The notes under the pieces: generated by a model | Database searches by the model: none | Told to the model about the DNA's origin: nothing | Seen by the model: the letters and a program-made list of their open reading frames with translations, nothing else | Shown: positions 36,493-46,400 of the stretch, piece after piece | Layout: the number at the start of each line of letters is the position of its first letter | How positions within the stretch are numbered: the stretch's first letter is position 1 | Source of the DNA: Myxococcus eversor | GTDB lineage: Bacteria > Myxococcota > Myxococcia > Myxococcales > Myxococcaceae | Length of the DNA stretch: 64,000 nucleotides | Assembly: GCF_010894455.1 (NCBI RefSeq) | Contig: NZ_JAAIXY010000012.1 | Coordinates: 1 to 64,000, forward strand | Direction: 5' to 3' | Position numbers and translations under genes: made by a program

Positions 36493-37886
36493 TGCTCGCG
36501 CGGCGCCTCTGGGTCCTGGGCGCGCTCCTCCCCGTGCTGGCGATGCTCACCGCGCTGGGACTGGCGGGGCAGCTCTTCCGCTATGACCTGGAGCGCTCGT
36601 TGGACCGCGCGTTGTTGGCCCAGGCGGCCATCGAGAGCGTGAGCCTGTTCGACGGGCCCGGGCAGAAGGTCCACCTGCACATGGCGGTGTCGCCGCTCCT
36701 GGAGCAGGTGCGGCCCTTCGCGCCCCATGGCTACCTGTATGGACCGGATGGCGCGCTGGTGGTGCGTTATCCGCAGGGGCCCGCGGGGGTGGATGCGGGG
36801 AAGGAGCGCCTCGTGCCGGGAGAGCCCGGAGGCGAGCCTCGGCTCCTGACGCAGGTGGACCTGAATGGCGAGCGGTGGCGCGAGGTGCGGGTGAATGTCC
36901 GCTCTCCCCACGGGGAGCGCTATGCGTTGCGCCTGTCCGCGTCGCTGGGGCAGGTGGATGGCTCCGTGGGGACGTACTACCGGATGGCGCTCTCGCTGGC
37001 CGCGGTGCTGGGGCTGGCCTTGCTGGCGGTGCAGACCGCGCTGGCGCGAAAGCTGGCGCGAAGGCTGGCGGATATCACCCGCCACCTGGGCCAGTTGCGG
37101 GAGGGAGATTTCTCCCGCGCGCCCGTGGAGGACCGGGAGCGCGATGAGATTGGCCAGCTTCGAGCGGTGCTGGCGGAGGCGACGGAGCGGCTGCGGGGCG
37201 CGCGTGAGACGCAGGAGCGGCTCATCGCTGGCGCGGCGCACGAGCTGCGCACTCCGCTGACCCTGATGCGCACCAGCATGGACCTGGCGCTGCGCCGGGA
37301 GCGGACGCCGGAGGAGCTGCGCGCCAGCATGCTCGACTCGCGGCGGGAGGTGGACCGGCTGGCGGTGCTCGCGGGCAACCTCCTGGACCTCGCGGTGGCG
37401 GGACGAGGAGGGTGGGACCGCAAGCGCGGAGACCTGTCCCAGCTCCTCTCGCAGGCGGTGGAGGGGGCGCGCGCGGAGGCGGAGCGCAGGGGCCAGATGA
37501 TTCGGGTGGATGCGCCCGGCCTGGCTGAAGCGAGCTTCGACGCCGGTGGATTGCGACAGGCCGTGGACAACCTGCTGTCCAACGCCCTGAAGTTCTCTCC
37601 GGAGGGGGGCGAGATTCACGTGCGGCTGGTGCGGGAGGGAGGGCGCTACCAGGTGCGCGTGGCGGACCTGGGGCCGGGCATTCCCCCGGCCGAGCGCGAA
37701 GTCGTGTTCGAGCCCTTCCACCGCGTGCTCGGTGACGTGCACACGTCAGGCACGGGCCTGGGGCTGGCCATCGTGCGGGAGGTGGCGGAGCAACACGGTG
37801 GCCGTGCCTATGTCGCGTCGGAGCCGAGGGCCGCGGGCGCGGAGGTGGTCATCGAGATTCCGGTGGCGATGCGAGCCGTGTCGTGA
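36492..37886 (+). CDS. Membrane sensor histidine kinase, partner of the OmpR-type regulator
   Basis: A 464-residue kinase. A first membrane segment lies at about 6-28 (LWVLGALLPVLAMLTALGLA), then a periplasmic domain of about 130 residues, and a second segment near 164-182 (MALSLAAVLGLALLAVQTAL). HAMP follows (LARRLADITRHLGQLREGDF), HisKA has His250 (AGAAHELRTPLTLM), and the ATPase domain contains NLLSNALKFSPEGG and GTGLGLAIV. The ATG overlaps the regulator stop as TGATG; a GTG one codon earlier is possible. It would sense an envelope signal. The following gene converges 4 bases later. Confidence 0.95.
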   Translation: MLARRLWVLGALLPVLAMLTALGLAGQLFRYDLERSLDRALLAQAAIESVSLFDGPGQKVHLHMAVSPLLEQVRPFAPHGYLYGPDGALVVRYPQGPAGVDAGKERLVPGEPGGEPRLLTQVDLNGERWREVRVNVRSPHGERYALRLSASLGQVDGSVGTYYRMALSLAAVLGLALLAVQTALARKLARRLADITRHLGQLREGDFSRAPVEDRERDEIGQLRAVLAEATERLRGARETQERLIAGAAHELRTPLTLMRTSMDLALRRERTPEELRASMLDSRREVDRLAVLAGNLLDLAVAGRGGWDRKRGDLSQLLSQAVEGARAEAERRGQMIRVDAPGLAEASFDAGGLRQAVDNLLSNALKFSPEGGEIHVRLVREGGRYQVRVADLGPGIPPAEREVVFEPFHRVLGDVHTSGTGLGLAIVREVAEQHGGRAYVASEPRAAGAEVVIEIPVAMRAVS

Positions 37887-37890
37887 GTCG

Positions 37891-38556
37891 TCAGGCGGGC
37901 AGTTGGCGTTCGCGAAGCGCGGCGAGGAGCCTGGGCTTGCCCTCGTTCAGCACCGCGTCTCCGTGCGAGGGAATCACGTGCTGGAAGTCGAGCGCGGTGA
38001 GCTTCGCGATGGAGTCCTCGAACGCGGGCCAGTCCTTGACGTAGCGGAGGAACAGTTTGCTCACTGCGAAGCGGCGGTAGGTGCCGAACGTCCTGAAGAA
38101 CAGCCACGCGGCGAGGCCCTTGGGCTCCGGGATGTTGAAGACCATGTCAGTCAGGTAGAGCGCTTTCGAGGCGGTGTGCAGGAACGCGCTCTCACGCATC
38201 TTCGGCAGTCCCTGGAGGGGATGCAGTGAGAGCTCACGCTCGAAGGGCCAGGGTTCTACATCGAGCTGGCCGTGCCACGTCAGCTCGGGAATCTTCTTCC
38301 GCACACCGATGGGACCCCACAGTCGCGCCGTCGGATGGGCCTTCGCGGCGGCCTTCATTCCCGCGGTGTGCATCAGGCTCGGGGCGACGATGTCGGTGAC
38401 GGGGCCGGCTTCCTGGAGTTGCTCGGCGGTGAGCACCGAGGCGGGTGATAGCAGCACGCGCCCCTTCTCCAGTTCGAAGACCACGGTCCGAACGGGCAAC
38501 TGCATCAGCGGCGAGCGCAGGGTGGTCTCGATGAAGCGGGTCTGGGGCAGGGCCAT
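37891..38556 (-). CDS. Metallo-beta-lactamase-like (DUF4336-type) protein
   Basis: A 221-residue protein related to that at 1127-1903. It shares the order VVFELEKGRVLLSPAS, APSLMHTAGM, ARLWGPIGVRKK, FLHTASKALYLTDMV and HVIPSHGDAVL. The standard HxHxDH zinc motif is missing; one His remains in PSLMHT and one in PSHGD. The start is ATG 38556; the ATG at 38577 would begin 3 bases after the cytochrome/binding-protein stop. Neither has a clear ribosome site. It is the last gene on the minus strand after the copper-oxidase cluster, perhaps part of that transcript. Function unknown. Confidence 0.72.
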   Translation of the reverse strand: MALPQTRFIETTLRSPLMQLPVRTVVFELEKGRVLLSPASVLTAEQLQEAGPVTDIVAPSLMHTAGMKAAAKAHPTARLWGPIGVRKKIPELTWHGQLDVEPWPFERELSLHPLQGLPKMRESAFLHTASKALYLTDMVFNIPEPKGLAAWLFFRTFGTYRRFAVSKLFLRYVKDWPAFEDSIAKLTALDFQHVIPSHGDAVLNEGKPRLLAALRERQLPA

Positions 38557-38580
38557 GCACCCGACGCTCGCATACAACCG

Positions 38581-40296
38581 CTAGGGTGTCAGGGGTATCC
38601 AGTCCGACACCGGGACGAGTTGATTCGTCGCGGGGTCCAACGCCGCGAGCTGTCCCCCTTGCACGCCCACGCGGCGATTGACGCCGAAGGTGACGGGAGG
38701 CGAGACGCCCGTGTCGAAGTCGCGCAGGGTCTCCAGTTGCTGCGTCAGGCTGGCGCGGGTGACTTCCGCGCCCGCGCGGGTGAGGGCCTCCACGAGGACT
38801 CGCGCGGCGGCGTAGGCGCCGAACTGAAACGAGGTGTGTCCCGGAGCCAGGCCATGGCGCTTCATGAACGCGGCGAAGTCCTTGAGCTCGGGGGCTCGCT
38901 CTCCGAGTCCGGCGGGGTAGAGGAAGTGGATGCGCCCCGTGGATGCGCCCACCACTTCGGGGATGGCGAGGCTTGCTGGCGCGAGGACTCTCACCGTGGG
39001 GGCATGGGCCTCCAGGGCACGCAGCAAGGTGTCGAGACCCTCGGGTGTTCCCGCGTAGAGCACGGCGGGTGGTGGCGCGGAGGCCCAGTGCTCCACTGGG
39101 AGCGGCCCGTCTGAAAGGGGCAGCTCCACGGGGGCGCGAAGCTCCCGGCGCGTCGTCTCCGCGCGCACGGCTTGCGCCCAGGCCTGACCCTCATCGCCGC
39201 CCGTGTGGACGACGACCAGCGGCTTTCGTCGCAGCTCGGACTCGCGCGTGGTGGCGAGGGACTGCACCGCGAGCCGCGCGAGCGCGGGCTCATCCGGATA
39301 GAGGAAGAACACGGGGCTGTCCTCGTCGGAGGTGCCACCGTTCAAGGCGAGGGGGAGAACGAGGGGCGCACCTTCCTCGGTGAGTCTCGCGTCGGAGGGC
39401 AGCGGACCCCGTCGCATGCTGGCCACCAGCGCGAGCACGCCTCGGTCCAGCAGTCGCGTGGTGGCATCCGGGACGAGATGCGGCGGGCCTCGGGCGGTAT
39501 CCAGCGCCGACTCATGCTGCTTCCCCGTGGTGGCGTCCGCAGCCGGAGAAGTCGTACTCCGGGATTCGTGGAGCGCGGCATCGTCTTCGACGAGCAGCTC
39601 CAGCTTCCTGCGGAAGATGCCGCCACCGGCATTCACATCCGCGAACACCGCGCGCACCACGGCCGCGGCTTCCTGTCCCAGCGGGCCCCGTCTTCCCGTG
39701 ACGGGCAACGCCGCGCCCACCGTGAGCGAAGCAGGGGAGACGCCCGGGTCCGGGTGTTCGCCAAGCTGCCCCAGGAATGCGAGCAGCTCCTCCCGCTCCA
39801 CCTCGTCCAGCGCATACCGGGGCATCGCCACGCCCAGCTCACGACCGCTGGCGGAGATGCCCTCGGTGATGGCTCGCAACAACATGGCCCGCGTGTACGC
39901 CGGACGCGCGCGGTCCTCCAGCGCCCCCACCGCCCGAGCGCGCGAGTGTCCAAGCGCCCCGGGCGTGATGTCGGGCACGTCCACGCCGCCCTCGCGACTC
40001 CCACGACCCGAAGGACCGTGACAGCGCGCACACGCGGACACCTCGCCGCTCAGCTCCACCCGCTCGGGCGCGAGGAATCCCATGAGGGGCCTGCCCCGAA
40101 CACTCTGGCCGCGTTGGAAGAGGCTCCGCCCCCGCTTCGCCGTCAGCGGGTCCACCGGAGCAGGCGTCGACTCCGCCTGCTTGCAGCCGAGCCACAGCGA
40201 CGCCAGGACCATCAGGACCCACGGAGCGCCACGCGACACGACGCTCGCTCCTCGCGAGCCGCCGACAGCGCGGGCTCCGTCGTGCTTCTTCGGCAT
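38581..40296 (-). CDS. Lipoprotein fusing cytochrome c and a periplasmic ligand-binding domain
   Basis: A 571-residue lipoprotein (lipobox WLGC, Cys38). Residues 50-175 are a class I cytochrome c domain, with the haem motif CARCH at 89-93 and a possible Met axial ligand in GVAMPRYAL. Residues from about 185 to the end are a type 1 periplasmic binding fold like the amino-acid receptor LivJ (TVGAALPVTGRRGPLGQEAA, FADVNAGGGIFRRKLEL, FGAYAAARVLVEAL). The fusion is unusual: a ligand sensor linked to an electron carrier. It starts 4 bases after the SCO gene, so both are one operon. Function is inferred from domains only. Confidence 0.85.
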   Translation of the reverse strand: MPKKHDGARAVGGSRGASVVSRGAPWVLMVLASLWLGCKQAESTPAPVDPLTAKRGRSLFQRGQSVRGRPLMGFLAPERVELSGEVSACARCHGPSGRGSREGGVDVPDITPGALGHSRARAVGALEDRARPAYTRAMLLRAITEGISASGRELGVAMPRYALDEVEREELLAFLGQLGEHPDPGVSPASLTVGAALPVTGRRGPLGQEAAAVVRAVFADVNAGGGIFRRKLELLVEDDAALHESRSTTSPAADATTGKQHESALDTARGPPHLVPDATTRLLDRGVLALVASMRRGPLPSDARLTEEGAPLVLPLALNGGTSDEDSPVFFLYPDEPALARLAVQSLATTRESELRRKPLVVVHTGGDEGQAWAQAVRAETTRRELRAPVELPLSDGPLPVEHWASAPPPAVLYAGTPEGLDTLLRALEAHAPTVRVLAPASLAIPEVVGASTGRIHFLYPAGLGERAPELKDFAAFMKRHGLAPGHTSFQFGAYAAARVLVEALTRAGAEVTRASLTQQLETLRDFDTGVSPPVTFGVNRRVGVQGGQLAALDPATNQLVPVSDWIPLTP

Positions 40297-40300
40297 GCCG

Positions 40301-41434
40301 CTACCTCGGGTCGTTCAGGTGCTCGACGGCGTAGACGATGTTGTCCACCTGGGCCATCGCCGGGGACTTCACCCACATCCCCGAGGCCGAATCGCCGATG
40401 AGCAGCGTGGTGTTGTGCGCATCCGGGTCATCGACGTAGCCCCCCAGCTTCTTGAGCACGAGGGTGATGTTCTCACGCGCGCCCGTGAGGAAGTACCAGC
40501 CGGGCCGCACACCCATCTTCTTCGTGAAGGTGCCCAGGCTCTTGGGCGTGTCGTTGGCCGGGTCCACCGAGAGGGTGATCATCGTGATGTCCTTGCCCAC
40601 GCGACCGCCGAGCTTCTCCTGCACCCGCGCCAGGTGCTTCGTAATCGGCGAGCACGCGCCCTTGCACGCGGTGAACGCGAAGTTGATGAGCACCTTCCGC
40701 CCACGCACCAGGTCCTCGTAGAACCGGTGCGTCTTGCCGTGCTGGTCCACCAGCTCCGTGTTGGTGAAGTACTTCTCGGCCGAGGCGTCCTGGGCATGGG
40801 CATCCGCCTGCGCCGTCGCCCCCAGCGCCGAGGGCCCCGCGGAAGCCGCCTGGGCCTCGCGAATCGCGGCGAGCAGGGCGCTGGGACTGCCCAGCCCGTC
40901 CACGCGCGTCCACGTGCCCGCCACCGCGTTGCCCACGAGCACGGTGGGGCGGTGCGCCTCCTTGTCCGGCACGTACCCTCCGAGCGCCACCAGGGCCTGC
41001 TTCACCTTCGCCGGCTCCCCCGTGAGGAAGGACCAGCCCGGGCCGGGCTTGAAGGGCTCGGCGAACTTCGCCATGCGCTCGGGCGTGTCGTTGGCCACGT
41101 CCAATGTAATCGAGATGAAGCGCACGTTGCTCTGGGGCCCCAGCTCCTTCTGCACGCGCGCCACGGTCGCCGTCATCGGCGAGCAGATGGTCTTGCAGCG
41201 CGTGAAGATGAAGTTGATGGCCACCGTCCGACCCTGGACCAGGTCCGTCCACAGCTTCACCGCGCGGCCCGTCTGGTCCACCAGCTCCACGTCGGGGACC
41301 TCCACGTCCAACGACGTCGCGGCCCTGGGCTTGGGCGTGGGCACGGCGACCTCCTGCGCCGACACCGGCAGCCCTCCCATGAGCCCCAGCGCGAGGACGA
41401 CGAGCATCGAGAGCGACGACAGTCGGGGCTTCAT
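40301..41434 (-). CDS. Tandem SCO1/SenC-type copper chaperone protein
   Basis: A 377-residue exported protein with signal peptide MKPRLSSLSMLVVLALGLMG. Two complete SCO domains follow. The first (about 45-195) has CKTIC and a His in DKEAHRPTVLVG. The second (about 225-372) has CKGAC and a His in DPDAHNTTLLIG. SCO proteins bind copper through CxxxC plus His and deliver it to copper enzymes such as cytochrome oxidase. In this cluster the likely client is the multicopper oxidase. The ATG overlaps the propeller gene's stop (ATGA). Most SCO proteins have one domain, so the duplication stands out. Confidence 0.93.
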   Translation of the reverse strand: MKPRLSSLSMLVVLALGLMGGLPVSAQEVAVPTPKPRAATSLDVEVPDVELVDQTGRAVKLWTDLVQGRTVAINFIFTRCKTICSPMTATVARVQKELGPQSNVRFISITLDVANDTPERMAKFAEPFKPGPGWSFLTGEPAKVKQALVALGGYVPDKEAHRPTVLVGNAVAGTWTRVDGLGSPSALLAAIREAQAASAGPSALGATAQADAHAQDASAEKYFTNTELVDQHGKTHRFYEDLVRGRKVLINFAFTACKGACSPITKHLARVQEKLGGRVGKDITMITLSVDPANDTPKSLGTFTKKMGVRPGWYFLTGARENITLVLKKLGGYVDDPDAHNTTLLIGDSASGMWVKSPAMAQVDNIVYAVEHLNDPR

Positions 41435-43419
41435 CGGTGGACCTCGGAGGCGGAAGCGGTCGCCGGGGCCGGAGCCGCATCGACGCCGAAGGTGAAGTGC
41501 GGCAGGCGGCCCAGGTCGATGCCACGGCTCTCGACGCCCACCACGAACTTGTACTGGCCCGGCGACGGCGGGGTGAAGTCCACCTCGAACTCGCCCTCGG
41601 CGATGCGACGGGGCTCGGTGCGCACCTGCCAGGTGCCCGGCGTCTTGAACAAGAGGACGCGAATCTCCTCGGCGCTCACGGGAGGACTCCCGGGGCCCTG
41701 CGTGGACTCCAGCTTGAAACGCAGGGGCGTCGTGGTGCCGGCGGTGAGGATGCGCGTGGCGTCGAACCCGGCCGTCAGCTTCAACGGGAGCTTCTTCGCG
41801 AACCCCGCGTCCTCCGGAACCCCGCCCACCTTCCACTCCATGCAGACGATGGCGCGCGGGTTGTCGAGCAGGAACGCCACGTCATACGTGCCGTTCTCCC
41901 GAACCGTGGTGGTGGCGGAGTAGGTGCCCGCCTCCACTTCGCGCAGCGAGCGGTCCAGCACCAGCACGGCCCGAGGCTCGCGGCCGTAGTTCAAGTGCGT
42001 CCCGCGCGGAGCCATCATTCCCTCCTGGTAGAGGAACAAAGCGCGGTCCGCGGTTCCGGCGACGATGACGCCGTTGCCCTCGGGCAGCGCGGCGATGGGG
42101 TCCGAGCGGCCCAGCCCTCGCGACTCCTCCGGCGCGCGCTGGCCCATGGTGACGTTCACCACCGACGGCGTGCCGGCGCCCTCCAGCGTGCGCAGCTCCA
42201 CCAGCGACACGCGCCCGCTGGAGGTGTTGCGCACGTAGGCGAACGCGTCGGTGAAGACGACCGAGTCCGGCGCCGAGAACCCCGTCAGCGAGTGGGCCAC
42301 CTGGCTCCGGGCCACGTCGATGATGTCCACCGCGCCCGCTTCGGGATGCAGCAGGAAGGCCCAGCGCCCGGTCCGGTCGAACCGCAGCGCGCCCAGTCCC
42401 GGCTTGACGGCAATGCGCCGCGACACCTCGCGGCTCGCCGGGTCCACCACCAGCACTTCGTTCGAGCGGGGCTGGGCCACGAAGACGGCGCGAGCCACCG
42501 GACTCCAGGCGACATCGCCCGCGCCCACGCCCACCTTCACGGTGCCCAGCACCTCGCGCGAGGCCACGTCCACGGCGGTGAGCACGTCGGCCTCCGTGCT
42601 GGTGATCCAGACGGTGCGGCCCTCGTCGGAGAAGGTCACCTCGTGGCGACCCGCGCCCACCTCGAGCGTCCCCTCTTCGGCATGCGCGGCGGTGTCGATG
42701 ACGCTCACCGTGCCATCGCCGTCGTTGCTCACCCACGCGGTGCGCCCGTCCGGGGCCACGACGATGCGGCCGGGGCTCTTGCCCACTCGCACCGTTCGCG
42801 TCGTGAGGAAGCGCTGCAGGTCCACCACGGACACGGAGTTGCCGGAGGGCACCGTCACGTAGAGCGCGGAGCGGTCCTTCAGCAAGGCCCAGTCCGCCAC
42901 CTCGCCACCCACGGAGACCAGGCTGTGCAGCTTGGTGCGGTCGAAGGAGATCTGCGGGTTGATGACCGACAGCGTCTGGTCATGGTTCAGCGTGATGAAC
43001 CAGTAGGCATTCAGGTCCACCTCCGCGCGCGCCGACAGCAGGCCCCCCAGGTACGTCTTCACGCGCTGCTTGCAGGCCGCGTCGTCCAGGGGCGCGGCGT
43101 CGGGCTCGCGCAGGGCCATCCATCCCAGCACGCGCCGGTCCTGGAGCGGCGCTCCGGACTTCGCGTCCGACAGGACGAAGCGCGCGGTGCCCTGGAGCGG
43201 CGCGCCCTTGGTCGCCTCTCGCGGTCGCGCGCTCAGCGCCAGGTCGAAGCGCACGGAGACACCCTCGCGTTCGGCGGAGACGGGGGCCGCGACGGGGAGG
43301 GGGGGCGCGGCGGGTTCAGGGAGGACCGGCTCTTCGCGCGGAAGGAGCTTCCACCCAACGGTGGCGAGGGCTCCCAGGGACAACACGCCCGCGGTGATGA
43401 CGGCAAGGCTCTTGCGCAT
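41431..43419 (-). CDS. YVTN beta-propeller protein with C-terminal Ig-like domain
   Basis: A 662-residue exported protein, with one N-terminal hydrophobic segment (SLAVITAGVLSLGALATVGW) and a Pro/Ala linker. The middle is a 40-residue-repeat propeller of the YVTN type (LYVTVPSGNSVSVVDL, AWVSNDGDGTVSVIDT, VWITSTEADVLTAVDV, VFVAQPRSNEVLVVDP, AYVRNTSSGRVSLVEL). The last 150 residues form a beta-sandwich that ends PGQYKFVVGVESRGID, like YtkA-type domains. Propellers of this kind are often paired with copper or haem proteins. Start 43419 or the ATG at 43431; neither has a ribosome site. The long upstream ORF is rejected. Confidence 0.85.
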   Translation of the reverse strand: MRKSLAVITAGVLSLGALATVGWKLLPREEPVLPEPAAPPLPVAAPVSAEREGVSVRFDLALSARPREATKGAPLQGTARFVLSDAKSGAPLQDRRVLGWMALREPDAAPLDDAACKQRVKTYLGGLLSARAEVDLNAYWFITLNHDQTLSVINPQISFDRTKLHSLVSVGGEVADWALLKDRSALYVTVPSGNSVSVVDLQRFLTTRTVRVGKSPGRIVVAPDGRTAWVSNDGDGTVSVIDTAAHAEEGTLEVGAGRHEVTFSDEGRTVWITSTEADVLTAVDVASREVLGTVKVGVGAGDVAWSPVARAVFVAQPRSNEVLVVDPASREVSRRIAVKPGLGALRFDRTGRWAFLLHPEAGAVDIIDVARSQVAHSLTGFSAPDSVVFTDAFAYVRNTSSGRVSLVELRTLEGAGTPSVVNVTMGQRAPEESRGLGRSDPIAALPEGNGVIVAGTADRALFLYQEGMMAPRGTHLNYGREPRAVLVLDRSLREVEAGTYSATTTVRENGTYDVAFLLDNPRAIVCMEWKVGGVPEDAGFAKKLPLKLTAGFDATRILTAGTTTPLRFKLESTQGPGSPPVSAEEIRVLLFKTPGTWQVRTEPRRIAEGEFEVDFTPPSPGQYKFVVGVESRGIDLGRLPHFTFGVDAAPAPATASASEVHR

Positions 43420-43499
43420 GGTGGGACACATCCAGGGACTGGAGAAGAGGGGGCGACGCGGCCCGGTCCGAGCCGCGTCGCCCTGGTGCCACGCAACCG

Positions 43500-46400
43500 C
43501 TACTGCACCCGGTACACGCCCCACAGGCCGCCGCCGCTCCACAGGAAGCTGGCGTGGTCTCGGTACATGTAGTCGCCCTTGATGCTGGAGGCGCCACCGG
43601 CTCCGTACTCGGGAATCATCGTGTACGACTGCATCACCGACGCGCCACCCTGGGTGGAGATGATGGGCGAGGTGGCATTGGGGCCCATGACGCGCGACTG
43701 GGTGCCCGCGGCCCACGGGTTGCGGCGCCACTCCGCGCCATGCATGGAGATGGCGTGCTGGCGCGAGTGGCCGGAGGGATGGCCGAACCGCCAGCGCAGC
43801 GGGTCGCCCACCTTCGCCAGGAACACCGGCGTGGCCGGGTCCCCGTGCACCGAGGAGCTGAGGATGTCCCTCAGGTCGCGGTCGTTGATGATGTCCGGAC
43901 TCGTCTGCGGAGGCAGTCCCAGCCGGGCCCACAAGGGCTCGGTGCGGTAGTTGAAACCCTTCTGGCCCGTGTCCTGCGAGTCGTCGATGCCCGACGTGTT
44001 GCGCAGCGCCGTGTAGCTCGACAGGCCATCCGTGTCCCAGAAGGTGGAGTCATCGCTGTGCAGGCCCAGGTCGTCCTGGAAGAGGGCGACGAACTCGCGG
44101 AACGTCTCCGGCTTGCCGTCGGCCTTGGTGTACGAGACGTACGCCTGAGCCTCGGTGCCCGGGTCGGTCGACCAGGAGGCGTCGGTGGGCTCGATGATGA
44201 GCGCGCCGATGGCGCCGTGCATGCCGTGGTTGACCACGTCCGCCATGTTGCGCAGGTTGACGATGCCGAACTCCATGGACGTCCTGCGGCTCAAGGGGAA
44301 CGGCGTGCCGAGCGGCGAGCTCTTGAACTCACCGGCGAACCACCGGTACGTGCGCGCGCCGCCGGGCGGAACCGTCTGCACCGCGTTGAGGCCCACGTTG
44401 GCGCCGTCGTCCACGTTGACGTCGTAGTTGACGAGCTGCGGATGCAGCGACACGTGGTTCGACATCCGCACCTGGTTGACGTTGAAGCGCGGGGTGATGG
44501 CCGAGTGGTGCGCCCAGATGTTCGTCTTCGGCAGCGTGCTGGAGGGCAGCCGGTTGGTCAGGATGACCTGGACGCACTCACCCGCGCGGGCCCTGAGGAT
44601 GAGCGGCTCCGGCTTGCGCGCGCCGGACTTCAGCGCGGCCAGGTGCGTGTCCTGCGCGAAGATGATGGCATCCGGGTCGTAGATTTTGTACCGGTCGTTG
44701 TAGACGACCCGCTTGCCGAAGATGTGGTTCTTCGCGTCGATGGCGGAGACCCGGTAGATGCGGACCGGCGCGCCCTTCGGACACGAGTCCGTCTTGACGG
44801 GCTTGGTGCCGAACCACTGGAGCTCCTCGTATTTGAGCACCATGTCCTTGTCGATGCGGATCATCCCCTCGCGGTCGGCCATGACGTGCTCGACGGTGCG
44901 TAGCTTCACCGGTTTGCCCGTCTCGTCCACCTCGTAGGAGTCCTGCACGGAGTCGCGTTCCTTGTCCGGGTCCAGCACCTGGAGGCCGGCCTCCGGGGGC
45001 AGGTCCAGGATGTTGAGCGGCGGGTAGGCCTGCGCCTCTCCGTTCGCGGCGCCCCGGGCGACCGTCTGGAGCTTCGGGTTCTCGTCCGCGGCGAGCATGG
45101 CCACGTCCGCCAGGGTGCGGGTGCCTCGCAGCCGGTTCTTCGTCGTCCGGAGGATGCCCCACATGCCGTTCCACAAATCGCCCGTGGAAGCGCTCATGTA
45201 CATGTAGTCCGCCGTCTCGTACGGGCCGACGATCTGCGGCAGGCCGCCGGTCAGGTTGAACTCGAACTTCTCGGAGATGCCGATGGCCTGCGCGTTGTAG
45301 TAGCCGCTGTCCGGCTCGTACAACTCCTTGAGCCACTTGTTGCCGTGCAGGGTGAAGGAGTGCTGCTCCTCCTGCGAGCCCTGGATGAGGCGGATGCGGA
45401 CGTTGTCGCCCGGGTTGCCGTACATCACCGGCGTGTACGGGTCGCCATGGATGTCCGAGCGGAAGACGTTGGCCATGTCTCCGCGCGCCCCGCTGCGCTG
45501 CACGCGATCACTGCAGCTGATGCGGGAGGAGATGCGGTGGGGGATGGGCTCGTTGTGGTAGTTGATGGTCATCCCGCCCGGGTCCGCGGCGCTGATGGCC
45601 TCCGGCATGGGCGTGGCCCAGAAGTCCACCGCCCACGGCAGACTCGTCTCCTTGTAGTTGGGCGGGTTCACCGGCTTGCCGCACTCGTCGTAGAGGGGCA
45701 CGTAGTCCGCGAAGGCGATGGCGAACTCGCGGAAGCTGTTGGCCGGGTTCGGGGTGATGATGTCCGCGCTCCAGCTCGTCGGGCCACCGTCCGCCACGCG
45801 CGAGCCGTAGTAGATGCCCGTGCGGGGATCCCTCCACTTGGAGCCCTTCGGCTCGACGATGAGCGCGCCGTAGAAGCCGTGCTGCTGATGTGACGACGGG
45901 CCGAAGTGGTCGTGGGTGAACACGGTCTCCAGCGGGTGCTCCTTGCCCGAGGGGCTGATCAGCGGGTCTGCCCACCAGCGCTGCACGGAGGTCTGCGCGG
46001 TGCCCGGCGCGCGGGGGATACGGGGATGGGAGGCGGGAGCGGTGAGGTACACGCGCGTGCCTGTCTCAGTCACGTTGCCATCCGCGGCGAAGGCGCCGCC
46101 CGCCGCGTTGGCCAGGTGGATGCGGTGCGCCACCGTGTCCGCGGACAGCGTGCCGTCCTCGTAGTTCCAACCGTTGCCGGCGCCGTCCGCCGCCGTCACG
46201 TCGAACTTCACCAGGTGGATGTGCTGACCGATGACGTCCGTCGGCGTGTAGATCTGGAAGTCATCCGGCTCCAGGTGCGCGGGGATGAGGTTGGTGGCGT
46301 AGAAGTTGATGCACTCGCCCGACTCGGCGCGGAAGAAGAAGGGCTCCGGAGGCCGCTTGCCGTCCTGGGTGGCCGCCACGTCCTCGTTGAGCACCATCAG

